Part shown: positions 11,581 to 23,504 of the stretch, in pieces
How positions within the stretch are numbered: position 1 is the stretch's first letter
Layout of the letters: every line of letters starts with the position of its first letter
DNA from: Bettongia penicillata ogilbyi
Lineage: Eukaryota; Chordata; Mammalia; Diprotodontia; Potoroidae
Assembly: GCA_023548195.1 (NCBI GenBank)
Contig: JAJHZJ010000335.1
Span: 5,810,514 to 5,874,513 of the forward strand
Direction: 5' to 3'
DNA length: 64,000 nt
Translations under genes and position numbers: made by a program
The notes under the pieces: generated by a model
What the model was told of the DNA's origin: nothing
Databases searched by the model: none
Seen by the model: only the letters and a program-made list of their open reading frames with translations

Positions 11581-14500
11581 GAAATCAAGATCTTGACCTT
11601 AGCCAATAGTTTGAATTTTGAAGGGACCCCAGTCTTCTCACTTTGTAGATGAGATCCAGGGCAAGGACACGCTTTGAGGGCCTCTTGATTCTAGAAATTG
11701 AAAACCTTTCAATTCCAGTCTTTTGTTCTGCCCCAAAGCTGGAAGTTGGCCTCTGCAGAGATGCTCAGGACTCCATCCAGGAGGTTAGCACCTCTGTTCA
11801 GAATCTGATCAGAAGTTCGATGATGGCTTGGCATCGCCTCGAGGGTGGATTTGGAGGAGCCACTTTGCACCTCAAATCAGGGGGAAGCTGAGAAGAACAG
11901 GTTTCTGATCCGGCTCTGAGCTGTGCCCTGCTGACTCTTCGGGGTCAGGTACCAGTGTGTCTGCTTTTAGAGGACGGAACGTGAGTTAATTATGTCCACC
12001 TAACCTAAAGGGTGGGAGAAGTCCAGTAGACTCTTTTGTCTTGTTGCATCCATGAGCCTAATTTTAATTTGATGGCAGAAGCTTAGTATAATTTTCTCCC
12101 TTTAGTAACTAAGTGTAGAAATCCTTGAGGCTATGCTGATAGTGCCATGTTTATCACGTATGGAAAATTTACCTTTCATTAGTATTTTGTGTCAGGAGAA
12201 TACTTTACAGCCGTTCTTTTCTCAAGTTTTGTAAAAGTTTTTAGTAAATTTTCTCCTATGCTGTTATGCTAAGAAAATGTGAGGTTCGAGCATTAGCAGG
12301 GGCATTTCTGTTGGTGGCGATGCTAGCTTTAAATTCCAAAGCTGGACATTTCATTCGCTATTTGGGTTATGGAGAACATATAACATTTGGAAGGTGAATG
12401 AATATTTATTTGATTGAAAGTCTTTGCTTTGTTCTCTTAATGTGTATGTATATTAACTTGTTCTCAAAAACACCTAGTGCAAGCAGGTATGTTGATGTAT
12501 TTAAAGTGTATGTGGGAAATGATCAACTTTTCATTAAAGTCAACTTAATAATGGTTGGTAAAAGTTGCTGAACCATCAACTTTTAAGGCAAATACTGTTT
12601 CTGGTCATCACATTTATTTAATATGCTATAGTAAACTATATATAGATGTTGGAGAGAGACCCCACTGAGTTATTGAGACCTTATTTAATACTGAAGAAAA
12701 TGCAATTCAATCTTTTGCCTGTTTGAAATGACTAAGAGGGATGCCAGTTACTGTAGCATTAATTATGTTTTGTATTAAGAACCCTGGCCTGTCGCTAGCT
12801 AGCCTGTCGTATGGGCTACTGATAGAGGTCAGTGCCAGATGAGCAAGAAAGGTTAAGTCAGCTCCCTAGTTATTTTAAAGAGCCTGGATCCCGTATGAAA
12901 CCCCTCCTCCATGGCATACCTTCATTTTCGTTTAGTGGAGACTTAGAGAGTACGTCACTTGACTGACAGAGCACTGGAATCTAAGCGGCTGTGCCACATT
13001 TGTGTGGAAGTTTTCATTTGCTTTCAGAAACCAGGGGTATTTTATTGACTTGAAAACCAGGGTGGTACCCCTGCTCCTCTGTCGGAGTCAGAACGGATGC
13101 ACACATGAGACCACTACCAGATAGGTGATCCAGCCTCACCTCAGAATTTCTTTGCTTTTATTACTTTAAATTAAACCCTTAGGGGTAATTATTCCAGCCC
13201 AGTGCGAAGCCGTCAATGGGAGGTGTGCACAGCTAGGCCCCAGCACAGGGTGTTGAAAGTGTACCCATAGAGTTGTGATGTTGCTTGGAGTATTTAGTGT
13301 CAGGCACAGAAGAGATACTTATCTAGCAGGACTCTGCACCAAAGACATGATTTTAAAATTTCACTTAGGAAGACTTTGTAGGAGGCCCCAGGAGTATTTG
13401 CTCAGAGCAGGAAAACCTTATCTAAAAGAAAACTTATTCCTTTAACCAGCATTCATTTAAGTGGGCTTTGCTATGCTTGGTTTCCATGGAAATAACGCAC
13501 AGCTAACGTTATTTATAAGGTAGAAGTAAAATAGGGTGCCTAATGGGACCCCCTGCTGCTCTGATGAAGAGACTTCAGGAAAAAAAAAACCCCATGCTCT
13601 TGGGATTTTTTTTTTTTCAAGGTTAATGGAAGCCCTGATTTCAGCCTTCTGTTAAGAGAACATGTTTTTGGTTTTAAAGGCTAGCATTAACATCTAGCAA
13701 ACAAGCCTTTTTGGGGGAATCTGTATTACTTTCACTTTCAAGTTTTAGGATCATTTATCAGTGTAATTGGGACTTGGGGTTTTAGCCCCTTGTTCTCTGT
13801 TCTGTTTGGCCTTAAAAAGTCAAATTCTTTTATGTTCTGTTTGAATTTGTCAGCAACATTTTCAGTATATGAATTTAAGAAATGTTTGATAATGAAAGCA
13901 ATGACAAAAAAACTCCAGTGTATTGAAACAAATACTGAGGTTTTTTTTAATGTGAAAACTCAGAAACATTTTCTGAGTTTGGAGGCTTTACTCAGGGTTA
14001 TTTTTTGTTTGTGCTGTGTAACTGAATCTGCAGTTGGCAGAGAAGATTCTAATTTTCTGTTGGGTTGAAATCACAATTTTCCTTTTTTCTTTTAGACATG
14101 GATTAAGCAGTCACCAGTCCTACTTGATCTGAATAAATGGTGTTAATTTTTGTAGCCTTTGAAATGTAGATTTGGGATAAAGTCTTTGCTTTTTTTCTCC
14201 TGTACCTCTTCGGTATGAGAAATATGCTAGGCCTGTTCTTAGGGTTTTGTAGGCCTGCAGCAAAGCCTTGTATTTCTTAAGCCCCCTCAGGTGAAAGAAC
14301 ATCATCCTCCCCGTGTTTGTGTTTATGTGTGAGAGACACTAATTTTTCTGTATCCTGAAAGGCACCTGCTCATTTCCCAGCCTGATGAATGCACTAGTTC
14401 TGTGCCGAGAAATAAGGCAAGATGAGTACAGAAGGTGCTGTGCTTTCATTGCTTTAGTTGGGACTGTTCTCAGCAGCCTGGGATGGTTATCCACTTGTCT

Positions 14501-14842
14501 GGAGGTGCTCTGGGATGGCCACAGAACCCAAGTATTCCTCTGCCTAGATGTGTTCAAGCAAGGACTGTGGCGTGCTTCTGGTGCTAGGAGGAGGAGTTTT
14601 TGTTGTCACTTGTGTTTTTGGACAGACTTTTGGCTCTAGCTGGGCTAACTGAGCTCTGGGAGTGTGCGGCTTTGTTTTGGTTTGGTTGGAATCCTACTGA
14701 ATTTTTTGTGATTGAGGGGATTTCTTTGTTTCACTAGTTTCTTCTGCTTGTTTTAAAAAGGATTCCCTTGGTATTTAAAAACGTTTAAATTTGTGAGGAT
14801 TGAAGCTTTTTCTTGTATGTTTCCTCATTTGGTGTTTCTCAG
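11581..14842. other. Non-coding, largely unique DNA
   Basis: No recognisable exon or repeat. Open frames such as 13790-14068 show no family features and lie in A/T-rich sequence. Possibly a less repeat-invaded intron segment. Confidence 0.4.
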
Positions 14843-14932
14843 TGACCTTCCTGAGTGATTGTTTGGATGAATGTGCTTCAGAGACACCGGAATTTAGGGC
14901 TATTATCCCATAGCTGGGAGCCCAACTCCCAG
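14843..14932 (+). other. Exon-like segment with canonical splice sites (candidate only)
   Basis: A pyrimidine-rich acceptor (TTGGTGTTTCTCAG) ends at 14842, and a perfect GTAAGT donor starts at 14933 after CCCAG, enclosing 90 bp. There is no recognised coding content. It could be an alternative 5'UTR exon or a chance pairing. Confidence 0.2.
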
Positions 14933-15454
14933 GTAAGTTTCTGTGAATGCTGTACTGGGCATTGAATCTCCTCCCCTGCTGCTGTTTTACACCCAGATCT
15001 CCCATTAGTGTTAATAGGAGGACCTCGATTAAGTCCCAGGACACCCAGATAAGCCCGGATCCCTTTGTAGCGCCTCACTGATACCTCACTTGTTTTTTTG
15101 TTATTGGTGTCAAGAGTTTGGTCCAGCTGTTATTAAACTAGGAGCTGTGCTGTCAGGGGATGTAGGGAGATTTACAAATTCTGATCTGTAATTAAGAAGT
15201 TGTGGTTATGATGATGATGACATAGTTATGTTTATAGCTTGGGAGCTGTGAAAGCCTGAGAATAATGAAGCAAGAAGTCTTCTTGTGTCCAAGTTGACCA
15301 TCTTGAGCACCAGCATAAATCGTTCCACAAACTCAGGTCTGCAACAGGAGTAATACTTGAATGAAGATGCAGTGACCTGTTTGTTTTGTTTTCTACTTAG
15401 TGGGCCTCTTCCCATTTTCAGGGAAAGACTGGCAAAAGTCTTTCAGGCAAGACT

Positions 15455-15830
15455 TCTTTGGCTCCCTATTGCCCTTAGGAGAAAATGGAAATTCCCTCTT
15501 CAAGTTGGCACTCTCCTCCCTCTCCAGCCCCATTCCACACTATAAGTCCCTAGGAGCTGGGGCTTCTCACCACCCTGCCTTTACAAACTTCCCCAGACTG
15601 GGGCCTACCATTTCTTGCCTCCTGCTTCCTCTCGGTTCTCAGAATTCTTGGCTTCCCCCAAGGCTCAGTGCTGAGAGCTCCACTCTCATTCCCACCTTTC
15701 CAGTTCTTACTCCCCCTCAGTTTCTCTCTTTGTGCACACAGTGCATCCTTCCAGTAGAAGTAAGCTCTTGAAGGGCAGACGCTGCCTCCTGTCTTTATCT
15801 TTATCTTCATGGAAATGAACACTAGATGGT
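15455..15830 (+). mobile_element. L2 LINE, ORF2 C-terminal part
   Basis: GCTCCCTATTGCCCTTAGGA followed by AAATGG and a series of C/T-rich codons ends in GTAAGCTCTTGAAGGGCAGA. That is the usual L2 order of end of ORF2 then 3'UTR. Confidence 0.65.
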
Positions 15831-15939
15831 GTAGGGGTCACAGGCCTGGGAGTTTGACATAACCATCAGGTTTGTCCGTCTCTACCAGTTGTCATTTTTA
15901 ATGTTTTTGGTTGTGATGCATCCATGCATTTGAGAAATC

Positions 15940-16395
15940 ATTATTCCTGCCTCCCGCAAGAAGCCTTTCCTGATCCCTCGTTGAGGCTGTTTCTTTAGCT
16001 ATTTATTTCATAGCACTTACTTGTTCGCTTATTTATTCTAAAGACGAGATCTTCCCGGCTCTCCTACTCAAGGTCTGATCCCACCTACTCAAGGTCTGAT
16101 CCCACTCTGATCTCCACGGGAGCAAAGCTGACAGTGAGGACAGCTGGTCAGCTTAGCCCTCCTAAGCTCCGGAGAGATTCCCCAATCCCAGCCCCTGGTG
16201 TTGCCAGAGTGCGCCCAAGCCTGACAAGTTTGGCCCTTCTTGGTATCTTCAGTACGGAGCCTGGCGTGTAGTGAGTGCGAGTGCTTAGAGCCCTTTACAG
16301 ATGGTATCTGACTTTATTGTCACAACAAACATCACAAGTATTTGAGGCCCAGTTTGAACTCGGGTTCAAAGAATAAACGCTTGCTGATTGACTAA
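15940..16395 (+). mobile_element. L2 3' portion, its tail split by a MIR-like fragment
   Basis: The copy contains AGAAGCCTTTCCTGATCCC. Its 3' tail is interrupted: GGCGTGTAGTGAGTGC ends near 16280 and AATAAACGCTTGCTGATTGA resumes at about 16370. The roughly 88 bp between them read as an antisense SINE piece (CCCTTTACAGATGGTATCTG). A perfect 21-bp tandem duplication lies inside at 16063-16104. Confidence 0.55.
16063..16104 (+). repeat. Perfect 21-bp tandem duplication
   Basis: A 21-bp unit beginning CCTACTCAAGGTCTGATCCC occurs twice back to back, at 16063-16083 and 16084-16104, with no difference. Confidence 0.95.
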
Positions 16396-16511
16396 CATGT
16401 ATATAATGCAGTGTTAGAGAGTCGGCTTTAGACGGCTCTCCACGGCCCAGCTGGGGAGCCAGGATGTGGCTGTGATGATAGCAGTGCAACAGCTAGAGTC
16501 AACAGGGGTTG

Positions 16512-16745
16512 AGGGGCGGCTAGGTAACCCACTGCATAAAGCTCTGGGCCTGGGGTCAGGAAGATTCATCTTCTTGAGTTCTCAAATCCGGCCTCAGACC
16601 CTAACTAACTTGTGACGGTGGGCAAGGCACTTCACCCCATTTACCTCAGTTTCCTCTTCAGTGAGTTGAAGAAGGAACTGACAAATCAGTCCAGTGTCTT
16701 TGCCAAGAAGACCCCAAATGGGGTCACAGAGAATCGTGGTACAGA
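16512..16745 (+). mobile_element. Marsupial tRNA-type SINE with RTE-like 3' tail
   Basis: The head GGCGGCTAGGTAACCCACTG is followed by GGGTCAGGAAGATTCATCTT and CTCAGTTTCCTCTTCAGTGA. The tail GTCTTTGCCAAGAAGACCCC then AAATGGGGTCACAGAG is the diagnostic module of this marsupial SINE family. Confidence 0.85.
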
Positions 16746-16759
16746 GCAGCAGCGAGGTG

Positions 16760-17265
16760 TGTTAAGTGTCACATTATGTGCTAAAATACAGAGATAAAGA
16801 AGGAAACAACCCCCTTGAAGGAGCTCACATTCTAATGGTAGAAACTATAGGGATGTGTACTTTACATAAATGCAAAGTGAATAACCAAGTACATCCAGAG
16901 GTATCAAACTGAAGGCAGTTTGGACAGCTCCAGGGGATGGGATCAGGAAAGGCTTCCCGAAGAGGATGGTTTTTGAGCTGCTTCTGAAAGGAAAGAGGGA
17001 CCCTAAGGCCAACGGAAGAAGGAATTGAGCACAATGGGCTTGGGGGGAGAGGGGGAAGGGACCAGGAAGGATGGGAGGTTGGGAATTGGGTATCCCCTGG
17101 AAACGTGAAGCACCGTGAAGAGGCCAAGGACAGGACCTTAGAGGTGGTGAGTCCCATGCCTTCATTTATAGATGAAGGAATCGAGGTGACACAGTGAGTG
17201 GGAGCCAGGTTTGAGGAGGTACCCAGAGCCAGATGGACAAGGACGGACCAAAGCAAAGGCTCTTC
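16760..17265 (-). mobile_element. L2 LINE, antisense
   Basis: It reads AAGGAGCTCACATTCTAATG, GGAAAGGCTTCCCGAAGAGG and ATGAAGGAATCGAGG. On the minus strand the frame 16825-17256 contains the L2-like string PLREAFPDP, the usual end-of-ORF2 motif. It is a relic. Confidence 0.7.
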
Positions 17266-17269
17266 AAGT

Positions 17270-18540
17270 TTTCTAACGATTGGATGGACTTCTTCTCTCC
17301 TATACGTTATGCCTCATGCGTATTTGTGTATCTGCTTCTGAAGCTGCTGATGTTTTAGGCATTTCCAACTCATTATAGCTTGAGGTAGAAGAGGTAGACC
17401 CAAATGTCCAGTGAACTTTGCTACTTTGGGCTTGGAGAAAACATTGAAATATTCAGCTTTGAAAGTTTAGGGGCAATCTGTGAATTGTAATTATGTCTCT
17501 TATTCAAGAGTTTATCTCCTGCTACTCTCTTTCCTATTCAGCTCTAGTTTATGAAGTTCGTAGTGGCATTGGATAATTTTAAATTAGTTTGGCTTAAATA
17601 ATCTAGTCAGATCCAATTATTGTCAATTAAAAAGTGCATGCTTATTTAAGATACCTCAGTGTCTTCAGTCTTCACAATTCACTGACATTTATATGACATT
17701 TTAAACTTTATAAAACATTTTTCTCAGTGTATGTTGCTCCTGTGAAATAGTGAATTACCTGGTTTTTTAGAAGATTAATACCTATCAAAAGATGAAAGTT
17801 TTGCTATATACATAATGGAACCCATTACCTTTCCTCTTAATCTTCCTCATCTCCCCCTTTCTGTGGAGCTACATGTGTCCTTCTGTCACCACTGGGGTCA
17901 CTACAGAATCTGGAGATGTGAAAGGGGCCCCCCACAGTTGCCCCGTTGGCTAGAGATAGACTTATCCTAGAGATAGACTTCCTTCTGCCTAACAAGGGAG
18001 CTGCTGATTGCCGCTATCTCTTGAGGGAGAAACTGTTTCCTCCTAAGGAAGGCCATACCATTTGTAGGTGGTGATAATTCCTGACATCAAGTCTGCATTG
18101 TCCTCTTCGTCAGTGTCCCCCATTGCTCCAGGTTCTGACTTGGTGAGAACAAGTCCTCTGTCTTTTAGAAATACTTGTAGGAAGCGTCCGGTGCCCCTTG
18201 GGCCACCCCTTCTCCTGTTCTTTTGTCCATTTCTCATCTGCTGTGAACTTGAGTGCCTCTTTCATCTCAGAGGCTCTCATTCACTCTTGCCAATTTGTCC
18301 TGGTCCTTCTTGAAGTGTGTCCCGTGCTAAACAAACTCTTTTCGACGTGGTCTGACTGGGGCAAAGGCCCTTGGGACAGTCAGTCTTTTTATTGGCCGTT
18401 TGGCTTTTCTTAACATCTGATAAAGTAGAATCCTGCTTTTTGGCTGCCATACGCTGATAACTCCTGTTGACCTTACTCAACTCTCCCCTTTCCCATATCT
18501 CTCCCATTTTCATTTGCCAAGTCTACCCTATAGCATTTCT
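17270..18540. other. Non-coding, largely unique DNA
   Basis: No exon or defined repeat apart from a short imperfect direct repeat of TAGAGATAGACTT near 17950-17982. Confidence 0.4.
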
Positions 18541-18544
18541 TGCC

Positions 18545-19135
18545 TGGGTCCCCTGCTATCCATTCACAAGGTCACTATTTGAATTCAGGCCTTCACCTCT
18601 ACCTCCTTAAATGGTCTCCTCTTCCCTTCAACTGCCACATGGCTTTCAGAGTAATCTTCCTGAGATACAAGTCTGACCATGTGATTCCTACTCAGAAGCC
18701 TTCAGTGTCAGCCCTCAGCCTGCCATATAACACCCTCTACAGTCTGGCTCCAGCCCACTGTTTCAAATTTATTTCCTGTTACTCTCCTCCACATGATCTG
18801 TGTTCCAGTCTGACTGCCCTGCTTGCCACTGAGGCAATAACTTGACATTCTGTCTCCTGTCCAGTGCCCATCTATGGGGCTTACAATGTGTGTCTTCTCC
18901 TTTATCTCTTAGAATCCTTAGGGAAAGTGCCACCTGCTGCCAGAAGCCTGTTTGAATGTTCCCTCCTCCAGCATTTCCTCAGGATACCCTGACTTCACTT
19001 AAACGGGATGGAGACCCGCCTCACCCCAACCATACCCTCTGCAGAAATAAACCTCTGCTTGGTTCTTTGTATCTCTGGCACCTAGTGCAGGCCTTTTCAC
19101 CTTAGTGAGATGCTGAATAAATAAATGTTCATGAG
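18545..19135 (+). mobile_element. L2 LINE, ORF2 C-terminus and 3'UTR
   Basis: The 101-codon frame 18540-18845 still shows the L2 reverse-transcriptase C-terminal pattern (FRVIFLRYKSDHVIP, YSLAPAHCF). The copy ends with AATAAATAAATGTTCATGAG. Confidence 0.75.
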
Positions 19136-19469
19136 AACCATGATTGGGAACTGAAATTATATGTAATTCAGTGGATTAATCATGAATATTTTTTGCCATT
19201 TTGGGAAAGTGAGACTATGGGTTGCCATATTCATCGCTGAAAGGAATAGATATTTAAAATAAGCTCATGTATTCTAGATGTAGTTTTCCAACAACACCTG
19301 TAGTTTAGGAAAATAAGCCTGTATATTTTAGCTATTGTAGGTATTTGAGGAGAGGTAAGAGAGAGCAAGTAGAAAGTGTTCATGTGTGTATGCGGTACTT
19401 TAAACCACAAAATCTAGACTTTCAGCAAGGTCAGATGTAAGAAACCTCATCTTTGATTTTTTATTGTCC

Positions 19470-19650
19470 ATTCATTTCAGTCATATCTGACTCCATGAAA
19501 CATTTAGGATTTTCTTGGTAAAGCTGCTGACATGGTTTGTTATTCCCTTCCCCAGATAATTTGACAGATGAGGAAATTGAGGCAAACTTGTTGAAGAAGA
19601 TGAGTCGTCTTGGCTCCAGACCCAGCACTCTATCTACCTCTCCACCTACC
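19470..19650 (-). mobile_element. Marsupial tRNA-type SINE with RTE-like tail, antisense
   Basis: It begins with TTTCAGTCATATCTGACTCC and contains TTTTCTTGGTAAAGCTGCTG and ACAGATGAGGAAATTGAGGC. It ends with CCAGACCCAGCACTCTATCT, the reverse of the SINE head. Confidence 0.8.
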
Positions 19651-20043
19651 TTATGCCTTCCTGGCCTTTTTTTGTTTTTTACAAGAATTTGAGTTTACTG
19701 GGTTATCCCATAACCAAGAGTCCAAACTTTACCTCCACAAGCCTTTCCTTCCTTCACTTCCTCCACTGCACAAGTGTGTGGTTGTGTGTGTGTGTATGTG
19801 TGTGTCCCCAACCCTCTCTACTTTTGAGAGACCTAGGACAGAATTTTTTTTAATTCTCCTGTCCTGGGGTCAATTCAGTAATCAATACTGACAGGTGAAG
19901 AGGAAAGGAAGGAGCTAAAGGTAAGGATAGAGCAGGGAAGAAAGAGAGGAAGGGAGAGACCCCAAGAATCCAAGTTCTGCTCCCATCACCAGCTACCTGG
20001 TTAGGGCCCCTGCTTGGGATTAGTGGCATAGTAATCTTGGACT

Positions 20044-20278
20044 GGGCAACGAGGTGGCGCCTAGACATAGAAAGCCAGGGTTGGAGTCAGGAAGATTCAT
20101 CTTCCTGAGTTTGAATTTGATCTCAGACACTAGCAATGTGACCCTGGGCTAGTCACTTCACCCTGCTTGCCTCAGTTTCCTCATCTGTCAGATGAGCTGG
20201 AAAAGGAAATGGCAAACCGCTCCAGTATCTTTGCCAAGAAAACCCCAAATGAGGTCATGAAGAGTCTTGACAACAATC
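20044..20278 (+). mobile_element. Marsupial tRNA-type SINE with RTE-like tail
   Basis: Nearly complete: head GGGCAACGAGGTGGCGCC, middle GTGACCCTGGGCTAGTCACT, core CAGTTTCCTCATCTGTCAGA and tail TATCTTTGCCAAGAAAACCC then CAAATGAGGTCATGAAGAGT. Confidence 0.9.
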
Positions 20279-20289
20279 TTGGATGAGTA

Positions 20290-20560
20290 ATTATTTACAT
20301 TTAAATACTCCTTTATTGTCCCAAATCCAGCAAACACTAAGCAACCAGAAACAGCCCCCGCCCTTAAAGAACCTGTGGCTTGGCTATGGTATGGCTATGG
20401 GGCAGAGTTGGGAGTGGGGAAATGAAAGCATTTATGCCATTGAGGAAGTGCAGAGTAAGTAACCACTCGGCAGACCAGGAAAGGCTTCCTGGCAAAGTGT
20501 CCCAGAGCTGACTCTTAGAGGAAGTCACGGGTCCTCTGAGGGCCAGGTGAGGAGTGAGGA
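20290..20560 (-). mobile_element. L2 fragment, antisense, degraded
   Basis: Recognised from AAAGAACCTGTGGCTTGG, GACCAGGAAAGGCTTCCTGG and CAGAGCTGACTCTTAGAGGA, the antisense order of the L2 3' region. Confidence 0.5.
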
Positions 20561-20964
20561 TGGCTGCCAGGAGTTAGCGCCTCTGACCTCAGGCAGGTGA
20601 ATGAGCAGGTCCTGTACTTTGGCAGCCAGACCCCAAGATTTTATTATTTTACGTGACCCTCGGTCTTCCTGTTTAAATATAGAGGAACTATGAAGCTTTT
20701 CTACTTTTTCAGTCCTCACAGTTTGTCCCCACTTTCCCCCCATCTACAGGAAAAGCCCCTCTTTAAAGTCGTGTTTTCACTTCGGTGTTTTCCATGACTG
20801 GATATATTGTTGTTTTTAACATCTGTTTGCTTTATTCCCTGGCATAATTCCCTTTCAGATTTCATAAATGCTTCTTGAATGGCACACCTTGGGACTGCTT
20901 TGTGATGATGGAAGGATGATCCCGGGTGCTTATGCCCTCTTCTCTTAAAGAGTAGTGGGCACAG

Positions 20965-21150
20965 GACAGTGAAAAGGCCTGGACTCTAGACTAGGGTCTT
21001 GGGTTGATCCTCTGGTTCTGCCATTTAATGAGCTGTGTGACCTTTGAGCAAGTCACATAAAACTTTCTGAATTTTCGTTTTCTCATCTGTAAAATAAAGG
21101 AGAGGAATTGAATGATCTCAAAAGCTTTTTCCAGCCCTAATATTCTGTAA
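20965..21150 (+). mobile_element. CORE-SINE (MAR1 type)
   Basis: Contains GTGTGACCTTTGAGCAAGTC and TTTTCTCATCTGTAAAATAA. It ends TTTTTCCAGCCCTAATATTC, the family 3' signature. Confidence 0.75.
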
Positions 21151-21179
21151 TTCTTCTTCCTCAGTTAAGGATTAACTCT

Positions 21180-21296
21180 GTTCTAGGCTTGAAGTCAAGA
21201 GCACCTGAACTCCAATTCAGCTCTAGGCACTTGCTGGCTTATGATACTGGACAAGTTGCCTTGGTTCAGTTTCCTTAACTATACATTGGGGATACT
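21180..21296 (+). mobile_element. SINE head fragment
   Basis: GAAGTCAAGAGCACCTGAAC, AAGTTGCCTTGGTTCAGTTT and CCTTAACTATACA follow the tRNA-SINE order. The copy is cut at about 21296, where the next SINE begins in the opposite orientation. Confidence 0.5.
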
Positions 21297-21525
21297 TGCT
21301 GTTCGGTCATTTTCAGTTGTGTCTCACTCTTCACGGGCCTGTTTGGGCTTTTCTTGGGAAAGATGGTGGAGTGGTTTGCCATTTCCTTCTCCAGCTCATT
21401 TTACAGATGAAGAAACTGAGGCAAACAGGGTGAAGTGCCTTGCCCAGGGTCACACAGGGGCTGGATTTGGAAAGATGAGTCTTCCTGACTCTGCCCTAAA
21501 TTCTATGCACTGTGCCACCATTATT
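21297..21525 (-). mobile_element. Marsupial tRNA-type SINE with RTE-like tail, antisense
   Basis: GGTCATTTTCAGTTGTGTCT, CTTTTCTTGGGAAAGATGGT, CAGATGAAGAAACTGAGGCA and GTCACACAGGGGCTGG run in reversed order, ending near TGCACTGTGCCACC. Confidence 0.9.
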
Positions 21526-21729
21526 ACACAATGAGAGGAAATTTCACCTGGTGTATCCTAGTTGAACTTACAGAGAAACAAATAAATTGGATTATAGAAA
21601 TAAAAAAGATTAATTCTGGGACCAAATATTGGTGAGAAAATGTGTTGGAGATAGACTATATTTTCCTTGTGTCATTTATTCTCTACAAGTTTTCACTTAG
21701 AGTTATGTTGGGATAATGGGAAAATGGAT

Positions 21730-21890
21730 ATAGAATTGGAAGGGACCTTAGAGACCACTGAGTGCACATTTATAAATGAAGGGGAACTTGTTTAAAGTTA
21801 CACCGGCTATCAAGTGGTCGAGTCTGGATTTGAACCTGGGTTCTCTCACTCCAAGTTCAGCACTCTTTCCTCTGCGTCATGTTGCCTCAA
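21730..21890 (-). mobile_element. CORE-SINE (MAR1 type), antisense
   Basis: It begins AGAATTGGAAGGGACCTTAG and ends TTTGAACCTGGGTTCTCTCA then CTCCAAGTTCAGCACTCTTT, the exact reverse order of a MAR1-type SINE. Confidence 0.75.
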
Positions 21891-22059
21891 ACAAAATGTT
21901 GCCCCCAGGATCCTCCGAGTTTCTCATCCATCTTTTCAAATGCACTTTTTGGGTTTCCTTTGCTGCTTTTTCATTTTCATCCTAGACCTGAAATGTTGGG
22001 GTCACTGTAGTTTCCATCCTTGATCTTTTCTCTTTATTCTCTCCCTTTATGGTTTTGTT

Positions 22060-22870
22060 CATTCCTAAAGCTTCAGTTATCAACCTTATGCAGATAACTT
22101 GGACATTTTTATATCCATGTCCACCCTCTTCCCAGAACTCTGGTCCCATTTTCCCAACTTTCAGTTTAATTATCTCCATCTCAGTGGAGCCCCCTAAGAC
22201 CTCAAAACTAACCCCATCATTTCTCTCCCTCCTTTTGCCCCCACCCATGCCACTCCCAAATCTTCTGGAGAGTTGATTTCTCTTGATGGCACCACCTCTG
22301 TAGCTTATAACCTTGGAGTCAGCTTTGAAGCTTCCTCATGTACATCACAAATCCAATCACTTTGTTGTCTGTTTCTGTGTTTGATCACATCTGCCTTCTC
22401 CTAGCTGCTTTTGTTTATGCCATAATATTTTCACACTTAAAATCTCTCCAATCCTTTTACATTACTCACCACAATTCATTTTCCTAATGTATCACTGTTT
22501 ATTATCTATCGTTCTTTAACCCAAAACTTTTTTTAATGTCTTCCTTTTGCCTACTGAATAAGAGAGAAACTACTGATTCTGGCCTTCCAGATCCTCCACA
22601 ATCTGGCTTACCTTACCTTCTGTCCATATCCATGCCATCTCCATGCATGGACTCAATGCTTAAGCCAGTGGTACTACTCTGATTCTCAATCTTTTCTCTT
22701 TCATCTCCAAGCTTTTGCTCATGTCCCATCTCATTACTAGAATAGACTATCCCACCTCCCCAGGTTTATTTTTTGAAGTTCCTCCCTTCCTTCAAGACCG
22801 ATTTCAGGTGCCAAGTCTTTCATGAATCCTTGCCTTTTTTCTCATGTCACTACCCCATGTGAAAGTGATC
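22060..22870 (+). mobile_element. L2 LINE, RT-to-C-terminal ORF2 segment
   Basis: The order ATGCAGATAACTTGGAC, ATAACCTTGGAGTCAG, ATCCTCCACAATCTGGC and CTCCCTTCCTTCAAGACCGA follows L2 ORF2 from the central RT to the C-terminus. The segment 22305-22439 is the source-like match for the insertion at 23535-23665. Confidence 0.7.
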
Positions 22871-23504
22871 TACCCCTCTTCATATTTCTCATGATGTGGA
22901 CCTTTCTACTTGCCTTTTTTTCAGCATTCATTTTTTTATAAGATTCCAAATCCCAATTTCTTCTCCTCTCCCTTCCACCCAAGACAGCAAGCAGTCTGAT
23001 ATAGGTTCATGTGTAATCATGTTAAACATATTTCCATATTAGACATGTTGTGAAAGAAACAGAACAAAAGGGGAAAACCACAAAAGAAAACCAAAAAATA
23101 AATAAATAAATGAAAATGGCATGCTTTTTTCTGCATTCAGACTCCATAGTTCTTTCTCTGGATGTGGATAGCATTTTCCATCATGAGTCCTTTGAAGTTG
23201 TCTTAGATCCTTGCATGGCTGAGAAGAGCCAAGTCTATGAAAGTTGGCCATCACACAGTGTTACTGTTACTGTGTATGATATTCTCCTGTTTCTGCTCAC
23301 TTCACTCAACATCAGTTCATGTAAGTCTTTCCATATTTTCCCTGAAATCCTCCTGTTCATCATTTCTTAAAGAATAATAGTTTTCTATTAGATTCATACA
23401 CCACAACTTGTTCAGTCATTCCCCAATTGATGGGCATTTCCTCAGTTTCCATTTCTTTGCCACCACAAAAAGAGCCGCTTCCATAACCCCTTTTAACAAA
23501 GAGA

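Noticed and set aside
15400..15771. 123-codon plus frame as a gene
   Set aside because: Falls in a sense L2 copy and lacks independent protein features.
16825..17256. 143-codon minus frame as a gene
   Set aside because: Contains L2 ORF2 C-terminal traces and lies in an antisense L2.
20044..20130. tRNA gene
   Set aside because: The tRNA-like head belongs to a SINE; no clover-leaf with intact anticodon arm could be supported.
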